Assembly (NCBI GenBank): GCA_003599475.1
Contig: QZKK01000103.1
Location: 1-18,049, forward strand
Origin: Desulfobacteraceae bacterium
GTDB taxonomy: Bacteria > Desulfobacterota > Desulfobacteria > Desulfobacterales > SURF-15
Direction: 5' to 3'
Length of the DNA stretch: 18,049 nucleotides
The notes beneath the pieces are model-generated. The model saw nothing but the letters and a program-made list of their open reading frames with translations, made no database searches and had not been told where the DNA came from. The translations under genes and the position numbers were made by a program. Below are positions 7,359-11,828 of this stretch, one piece after another. The first letter of the stretch is position 1. Each line of letters begins with the position of its first letter.

Positions 7359-7859
7359 ATGGAGATGTTTACCGTCGAATTCTGGGTCGCTTTTCAAATG
7401 CTGATCGACCTGGTGCTGATCCTCACAGTTCTCTATTTTCTCCGAAGTCATCGGAGTCCGCCCGACGATGCCTCGAAAGAGAGCGCAGGAAAGATCATCG
7501 GGATGATCGAGCCTCTGCTGAAAGAGGCCGATGCAACCGCCAAAGCCTTTGAAAATCAGCTCAAGGAGAAGAATCGACTCATCCGAAGCCTCAACGAGAC
7601 CCTGGACAGTCGGATCATCAGCCTCAATCTGCTCGTCGGCCGGGCGGAAACGTGCCTGGGCGGATCGGTCCCGGGCGCCGGGGCGAAAAACGATGTCTAC
7701 GATCAGCAAAAGGCTGTCCTCGCTCTTTTCGATCAGGGCCTCGATTCGGATGCCGTGGCGCAAAGGCTTTCCATGCCAAAGAGAGAAGTCGATATGGTAT
7801 TCGAGCTCAAACGGAAGTTTTTGAAACTGGAGCGGGACATCCCGAATCCGGGAGCATAG
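7359..7859 (+). CDS. SwrB/DUF2802-like single-pass membrane protein
   Basis: The 166-residue product begins with one membrane helix (about 8-28, FWVAFQMLIDLVLILTVLYFL). A cytoplasmic coiled coil follows (about 41-95), then a C-terminal helix-turn-helix-like module (about 116-152, QQKAVLALFDQGLDSDAVAQRLSMPKREVDMVFEL). This architecture matches SwrB of Bacillus, which activates type III export in the basal body, and the DUF2802 proteins found in gammaproteobacterial flagellar clusters. The final module looks like a HTH but, on a membrane anchor, is more likely a protein-binding element. As with swrB after sigD, it lies downstream of the fliA gene. ATG 7359 has only a weak ribosome site. Homology to SwrB is inferred from architecture and gene position, not from alignment. 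Confidence 0.65.
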   Translation: MEMFTVEFWVAFQMLIDLVLILTVLYFLRSHRSPPDDASKESAGKIIGMIEPLLKEADATAKAFENQLKEKNRLIRSLNETLDSRIISLNLLVGRAETCLGGSVPGAGAKNDVYDQQKAVLALFDQGLDSDAVAQRLSMPKREVDMVFELKRKFLKLERDIPNPGA

Positions 7860-7862
7860 TTC

Positions 7863-7878
7863 GGGTTGCGGGTAACCC
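7863..7878 (+). promoter_or_regulatory. Short hairpin abutting the FliK-like start codon
   Basis: GGGTT (7863-7867) pairs with AACCC (7874-7878) across a six-base loop, ending directly before the ATG at 7879. It would occlude the GCGGG sequence that is the only ribosome-site candidate. It is short and may be chance. Confidence 0.3.
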
Positions 7879-8985
7879 ATGAACCTCGGCATTTCTCAGA
7901 TCATCGCTTTCGGTTCGGAAATCCAGGTGGAAGACAAAGGTGTTCCCCCCGGCCGCGTGCTTTCCGGCCTCGGCAAGGGTCAGATCGTTGAAGCCGAGGT
8001 CGTTCGCAGCATTTCTCCCAGGCAGGTGCTCCTGAAGATGAAGGGAAAAACCTTCTCTGCGCACACCTGCATCCCATTCAAGCCGGGCCAGAAAATCTCG
8101 CTTCGGGTGACCCACACCGGATCCCGACCCGGATTTCAATATGTTGAAACCAGAGGGGGCAGTTTCCTGCAACTGCCTCCCGATTGCTTTTCGGACTTTC
8201 GCCGTCTCTGCCCTTACGGCGCCCTCGGCAAGCTGCTGCGGAACTTGAAGAGTCAGCCGGAGACCCCCCTGGCAAGAGCCGCCCTGATATCGATCGAGCG
8301 CCTGGTCAAGGCGATCGCTCCGGAATCCGATGTTGCGGATCCCGACCGGACTCGAGGATTCGTCCGGAATAGCGGTCTGACCTGGGAGCACAAGCTGCTT
8401 TCGGTCATCGAAGCGAAAAGGAGCCTGCCGCAGCCTTTCCTGCAGCGGTTCATCGAAGGAGATCTGAAAGGCCTCTCCCTGCTTCTCATGCAAAACGCCG
8501 AAAAGGAAGATTTCGGGGGAATCAACGATCTTCATCTTCTATTAGAAAACATCGAGCGGCTCCAGGTTTTGAATCACCATGCTTCGAAGGAATCCGCTCG
8601 GTTTCTGGTTCCGGTTCCCGTCCTGTTTGACAGGGACATTCGATTCGGTCAGGTGCTGGTCGATCTCGGGAGCAGATCGTCCGGACCGGGGGAGGATCGA
8701 ATCATCCGGGTATCGCTTCTATTGGAGATGTCCGGATTGGGAAATCTGCAGGTGGATCTTTCCATCCTCAAGGGCGCAATCACCGGTCTTTTCAGCGTTC
8801 AGGACGATTCGTCCCGGCTGCTGATCGAATCCCAAATGCCGCATCTGCTGGAAAGACTGCAAAAGTCAGGCTTTATCGTCCACGACATGAGCTGCCGGAC
8901 GGTGGGGCACGAGGCGCTTTCCTCAGCCTCGCTGGCAGACCGGATGATCGAGGACCATCCGGGCGTTCTCAGCATCCTGGTCTAG
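7879..8985 (+). CDS. FliK-like flagellar hook-length control protein (probable)
   Basis: The 368-residue product has an N-terminal beta-rich segment (about 27-90: LGKGQIVEAEVVRSISPRQV, ...PFKPGQKISLRV). This type recurs in FliK-like proteins of deltaproteobacteria. A helical middle follows, and a C-terminal region (about 243-343) resembles the FliK C-terminal domain: FLVPVPVLFD, then RIIRVSLLLEMSGLGNLQVDL, SVQDDSSRLLIESQMPHLLERLQKSG. The strand 'LLLEMSGLGNLQVDLSI' corresponds to the LxLxPxxLGxVxVxL core of FliK, although the canonical Pro is replaced by Ser. FliK is an exported molecular ruler that triggers the FlhB switch; FlhB is also in this operon. It is the last gene of the flagellar run. 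The call rests on pattern likeness and context; another FliK may exist elsewhere. Confidence 0.55.
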   Translation: MNLGISQIIAFGSEIQVEDKGVPPGRVLSGLGKGQIVEAEVVRSISPRQVLLKMKGKTFSAHTCIPFKPGQKISLRVTHTGSRPGFQYVETRGGSFLQLPPDCFSDFRRLCPYGALGKLLRNLKSQPETPLARAALISIERLVKAIAPESDVADPDRTRGFVRNSGLTWEHKLLSVIEAKRSLPQPFLQRFIEGDLKGLSLLLMQNAEKEDFGGINDLHLLLENIERLQVLNHHASKESARFLVPVPVLFDRDIRFGQVLVDLGSRSSGPGEDRIIRVSLLLEMSGLGNLQVDLSILKGAITGLFSVQDDSSRLLIESQMPHLLERLQKSGFIVHDMSCRTVGHEALSSASLADRMIEDHPGVLSILV

Positions 8986-9061
8986 TTTTTCACCGAATAA
9001 GCGCTTGCGGATTCCCCGCCTCTCGTGATACAAAACCGATTTTGGTGCAATCATCATTTGA

Positions 9062-9877
9062 ATGCAAACGGAATCGGACATGTATCAGGATACGGTTCGC
9101 ATCCTTTGGAATCATCAGATCGGCCCGGGTTATTTTCAGATGGGGGTGACATGCCGCCCGAAGTATGCTGCATCCGTACCCGGACAGTTCGTCATGCTGA
9201 AACTTCCGGATCAGATCACGCCCCTGCTGCGAAGGCCCTTTTCCATTCACGGACTTCTCTCAAGCAGCGGGAGAGTCTTCGGACTGGAGATTTTGTACAA
9301 GGTCGTCGGGGAGGGGACTCGGAAATTTTCGCGCTGCCGGGAGGGGGAAACCCTCGACCTGATCGGACCACTGGGAAATGGATTTACCGTCTCCGGGAGT
9401 GAACGCCGGATATTCATGGCCGCAGGCGGGATCGGAGTGGCTCCGATGCGGTTTTTAGCTGAGTTTCTCACCGAGAAAGGCTTCGACCCCTCGGCGGTCA
9501 CCCTTTTCTTGGGAGGGCGTTCCAGGGGAGATCTGTTGTGCAAGGAGGCGTTTGCCGATCTGGGGATTAGCGTCTTTACAACCACAGACGACGGATCTGA
9601 AGGCGATAGATGTTTTGTCACCCATCCCTTGGCAGCCGCTGTGCGACAGTCCCCGCCCGATCGGTTGTATGCATGCGGGCCGTCGGATATGCTCCGGTGT
9701 GTCATCGACCTGGCCGAGGCCCGGGCGGTGCCCTGTGAGATATCCCTCGAGAGTGCGATGGCTTGCGGCGTCGGCGCCTGTCTGGGATGCGCCGTCGCGA
9801 ATCGACGTGCAGACGGAAGCTACTTTCATGCGTGCATCGACGGCCCGGTTTTCGATTCGAAATCCATTGCGCTCTGA
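9062..9877 (+). CDS. pyrK: PyrK-type FAD/[2Fe-2S] electron-transfer subunit
   Basis: PyrK transfers electrons from dihydroorotate dehydrogenase B (PyrD) to NAD+ in pyrimidine synthesis. The 271-residue product shows an FAD-binding beta-barrel with PGQFVML (40-46) and RRPFSIHG (57-64), and an NAD-binding domain with AAGGIGVAPMRFLAE (120-134) and ACGPSDML (204-211). A C-terminal [2Fe-2S] cluster is bound by Cys 235, 240, 243 and 258 (MACGVGACLGCAV then HACIDGPVFD), the spacing expected for PyrK. ATG 9080 (MYQDTV...) is an equally good start; a GGAAT-like ribosome site precedes it. pyrD, usually adjacent, is not in the window. The neighbours are a flagellar gene and the atp operon. A related electron-transfer flavoprotein with another partner is possible, but the C-terminal motif fits PyrK best. 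Confidence 0.85.
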   Translation: MQTESDMYQDTVRILWNHQIGPGYFQMGVTCRPKYAASVPGQFVMLKLPDQITPLLRRPFSIHGLLSSSGRVFGLEILYKVVGEGTRKFSRCREGETLDLIGPLGNGFTVSGSERRIFMAAGGIGVAPMRFLAEFLTEKGFDPSAVTLFLGGRSRGDLLCKEAFADLGISVFTTTDDGSEGDRCFVTHPLAAAVRQSPPDRLYACGPSDMLRCVIDLAEARAVPCEISLESAMACGVGACLGCAVANRRADGSYFHACIDGPVFDSKSIAL

Positions 9878-9883
9878 GTCGAT

Positions 9884-9895
9884 ACCGGATCCGGT
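9884..9895. promoter_or_regulatory. 12-bp perfect palindrome upstream of the atp promoter
   Basis: ACCGGATCCGGT is a perfect palindrome lying four bases upstream of the proposed -35 hexamer (9900). The position suits an activator or operator site. It could also be a short hairpin after pyrK or chance. Confidence 0.35.
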
Positions 9896-9899
9896 CAAT

Positions 9900-9929
9900 T
9901 TGGCATTGACTTGCCCGAAAACCTATGAT
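9900..9929 (+). promoter_or_regulatory. Sigma-70-type promoter of the atp operon
   Basis: TTGGCA (9900-9905, 5 of 6 consensus) and TATGAT (9924-9929, 5 of 6) are separated by 18 bases. Transcription would start near 9936. This supports the atpZ start at 9986, because a start at 9950 would leave a leader of only about 14 bases. Confidence 0.65.
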
Positions 9930-9985
9930 AGTGGGCTTGCGGGCGTGAAATGGGCGATTTATTCGTTTCGGGTCCCGATAGCACG

Positions 9986-10204
9986 ATGAAAAGAGAGACC
10001 AGGCGGCAGCTCAGACAACTGGCGTATTTCAGCAGCCTCGGTTTTTCCATCGCGCTTTCGATTGTCATTGGATTGGCGATCGGGGTCTATCTGGATAAGG
10101 TGTTTCATACGGCACCGTATCTGACGCTTTTCTTTCTCGTCCTGGGGGTGATTGCCGCTTTCCGGAACATCGCCCTGGCCATCCAGAAAAGCAGAAAGCT
10201 ATAA
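9986..10204 (+). CDS. atpZ: AtpZ/AtpI-family F0 accessory protein
   Basis: This short two-helix membrane protein belongs to the ATPase_gene1 (AtpZ) type encoded at the head of F0 clusters. It is thought to help with c-ring assembly or with Mg/Ca supply. From ATG 9986 it has 72 residues: a basic start (MKRETRRQLRQL), first helix about 13-36 containing SLGFSIALSIVIGLAIGVYLD, a short loop with TAPYLT, and a second helix about 45-66 (LFFLVLGVIAAFRNI). These are family traits. An in-frame ATG at 9950 adds 12 residues that do not look conserved (MGDLFVSGPDST) and lies too close to the proposed transcription start. It is followed after 10 bases by atpI. Confidence 0.85.
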   Translation: MKRETRRQLRQLAYFSSLGFSIALSIVIGLAIGVYLDKVFHTAPYLTLFFLVLGVIAAFRNIALAIQKSRKL

Positions 10205-10214
10205 AGGCGTGTTG

Positions 10215-10613
10215 ATGCAATACCCGGTTAATATTCAGGAGCGGCTCTTACGATTTGTCCTCCGATCCAACTGGATCCTTTTTGGGGCGGCAAGCCTGTT
10301 CGGATTCTATCTTGCCTCTTCCCATGTCACCAAAGGGATCGTTTGCGGCGGCCTGATCGTCAGCCTCAATTTCCACCTGATGTATCGCACCCTGAAGAAG
10401 GCGTTGACGCCGCCGCATCTTTCGTCGCATGCCGCCCTGATGGCAAAATCGTATGTAAGATTTCTGATCAGCGGCGCCGTCATTTTCATGCTGATCTCCA
10501 GGGGGTATGTGCATCCCCTGGGACTTTTCATCGGACTTTCGATCGTGGTTGCCAGTATTCTTGCAGGCACCCTCTATGAATTGAAGCGAATGATATGTGA
10601 GGAGGCGGTCTAA
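10215..10613 (+). CDS. atpI: ATP synthase subunit I (AtpI-like membrane protein)
   Basis: This F0 assembly factor belongs to the ATP-synt_I type, implicated in c-ring assembly. The 132-residue product begins at ATG 10215, seven bases after AAAGG (10203-10207). It has four predicted membrane helices: SNWILFGAASLFGFYLAS, VTKGIVCGGLIVSLNFHLMY, a third around YVRFLISGAVIFMLISRG and a fourth around LGLFIGLSIVVASILAGTLYE. The Asn in SLNFHL is commonly conserved. The frame is open further upstream within atpZ, but those residues overlap the atpZ end and do not look like AtpI. It ends one base before the GTG of atpB, so the two are tightly coupled. Confidence 0.85.
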   Translation: MQYPVNIQERLLRFVLRSNWILFGAASLFGFYLASSHVTKGIVCGGLIVSLNFHLMYRTLKKALTPPHLSSHAALMAKSYVRFLISGAVIFMLISRGYVHPLGLFIGLSIVVASILAGTLYELKRMICEEAV

Positions 10614-10614
10614 A

Positions 10615-11304
10615 GTGGTACATCCATACCTTTTTTTCGTTAAAGTTTTCGAATGGATCGGTCTGGGCTCTTTTGCGCATCACTACCCGCATGTGATCTA
10701 TTCATGGGTGGTCATGCTTCTTCTGATCGTCTCCGGCTCGATCGCTGCAAAGAAAACCAGCCTGATTCCGACCGGCGCTCAGAACTTCTTCGAGGTGATC
10801 ATTGCCGGTATCGAAGATTTCATGGTGGATATCACCGGAGAGGAGGGCCGATGGTTTCTTCCGGTGGTGGCCACCATCTTCATCTATATTCTCACCTGCA
10901 ACCTGCTGGGGCTTGTGCCCGGATTCTTTCCTCCGACGGCAAGCTTGAACACCACGGCATCCTGCGCCTTGACGGTCTTTGTCTTTACTCACTATATCGG
11001 GCTCAAGTACCATGGAGCCAAATACATCAAACACTTTTTGGGCCCGATCTGGTGGATGGTGCCCATCATCTTTCCGATAGAAGTGATCGCCCATTTTGCG
11101 AGGGTCCTGTCGTTGTCTTTCCGGCTTTTCGGCAACATGATGGGGCACGAGCTTGTGCTGGGGATTCTCTTCTTCCTGGCGGGGGCGTTTTTCGCGCCGC
11201 TGCCGATCATGGCGCTCGGGATCTTTGTTGCCCTGGTGCAGGCCTTTGTTTTCTTCCTGCTGTCCATCATTTATTTCAGCGGCGCCATGGAGCATGCGCA
11301 CTAA
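10615..11304 (+). CDS. atpB: F0F1 ATP synthase subunit a
   Basis: Subunit a forms the two ion half-channels beside the c-ring in F0. I chose GTG 10615: it has a perfect AGGAGG (10600-10605) at nine-base spacing and gives the usual N-terminus (M)VHPYLFF. An in-frame ATG at 10597 lies inside atpI and before the ribosome site. The 229-residue protein is all membrane helices after the N-terminus. The essential arginine is in SLSFRLFGNMMG (Arg 170, equivalent to E. coli Arg 210), followed by His 178-Glu 179. The last helix has VQAFVFFLLSIIYFS with Gln 209 matching E. coli Gln 252. NLLGLVPG at about 96-103 is also typical. The 177-base gap to atpE is longer than the other gaps in this operon. Confidence 0.96.
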   Translation: MVHPYLFFVKVFEWIGLGSFAHHYPHVIYSWVVMLLLIVSGSIAAKKTSLIPTGAQNFFEVIIAGIEDFMVDITGEEGRWFLPVVATIFIYILTCNLLGLVPGFFPPTASLNTTASCALTVFVFTHYIGLKYHGAKYIKHFLGPIWWMVPIIFPIEVIAHFARVLSLSFRLFGNMMGHELVLGILFFLAGAFFAPLPIMALGIFVALVQAFVFFLLSIIYFSGAMEHAH

Positions 11305-11400
11305 ACGACTTACTTGTCAATGCCGGAATCGAGACTGTGTCCATTCGTTTCGGGTCAGCTGGAGAGAAGCCGGAGAGATCTGGGATACAGTAAACGGTTG

Positions 11401-11417
11401 CGGTTATTCGAATACCG
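11401..11417. promoter_or_regulatory. Imperfect palindrome in the atpB-atpE spacer
   Basis: CGGTTATTCGAATACCG is a palindrome apart from one extra T. It lies in a 177-base spacer that becomes AT-rich towards atpE (AAGGGAATTTAAATTGAAG before the ribosome site). Such a leader could raise atpE translation, as known for E. coli atpE; a role for the palindrome itself is unknown. Confidence 0.35.
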
Positions 11418-11481
11418 GAAAAAAGGTTGAAAAGGTCGATTTGAAAAGGGAATTTAAATTGAAGAGGAGGTAGAATCGAGT

Positions 11482-11766
11482 ATGGAAGCAAAAGCGTTGG
11501 ACTTCTTTATCATGAGTGTGGCAGCAGCAGGATTCGGTCTTGCCGTTGCAGCCGCTGTCTGCGGAATCGCTCAGAGTTTCGGATTGAGAGCCGCAGTCGA
11601 GGGGATCGCGAGAAACCCGGAATCATCCGGCAAGGTGACCGTGACCATGCTCATCGGTCTTGCCATGATCGAATCTCTTTGTATTTATTCGTTGGTCATC
11701 TCTCTGATCCTCATCTATGCACATCCTCAGGCAGGCGCAATCGCCGCTCTGTTCGGCGCCAAATAA
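11482..11766 (+). CDS. atpE: F0F1 ATP synthase subunit c, sodium-type binding residues
   Basis: Subunit c forms the rotor ring of F0. The 94-residue product has two membrane helices (about 8-36 and 53-80) joined by the polar loop ARNPESSG (Arg 44-Asn-Pro). The ion-carrying Glu 64 lies in AMIESLCIYSLVIS. Aligned with Ilyobacter tartaricus c, Gln 31, Glu 64, Ser 65 and Tyr 69 match the sodium ligands Q32, E65, S66 and Y70, while T67 is replaced by Leu 66. The first-helix glycine motif GxGxGxG is reduced to A/V/G/A/S. A strong GAGGAGG (11464-11470) lies 11 bases upstream, fitting the many copies needed. It is the last gene of the operon; atpF and F1 genes do not follow. Confidence 0.95.
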   Translation: MEAKALDFFIMSVAAAGFGLAVAAAVCGIAQSFGLRAAVEGIARNPESSGKVTVTMLIGLAMIESLCIYSLVISLILIYAHPQAGAIAALFGAK

Positions 11767-11789
11767 TAATCCCCTGCAATCGAATCTTT

Positions 11790-11828
11790 CTGCAGGGTTG
11801 CACCCTTTCTATGGGTGCAACCCTGCAG
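11790..11828. terminator. Perfect 16-bp stem-loop between convergent atpE and uvrA
   Basis: CTGCAGGGTTGCACCC (11790-11805) and its exact reverse complement (11813-11828) flank a seven-base loop (TTTCTAT). It lies 23 bases after the atpE stop. The uvrA stop codon (11809-11811) is in the loop, so the right arm encodes the last UvrA residues. Neither side has a clear T-run, so it may act as a bidirectional or processing stem rather than a classic intrinsic terminator. Confidence 0.8.

Noticed and set aside
9901..9914. Sigma-54-like TGGCA...TTGC element before atpZ
   Set aside because: The GG-to-GC spacing is one base too short for sigma-54, and the overlapping TTGGCA-18-TATGAT fits sigma-70 better.
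11305..11481. Possible small gene in the atpB-atpE gap
   Set aside because: Frames here are short, lack ribosome sites and continue out of neighbouring genes; the DNA looks like a leader for atpE.
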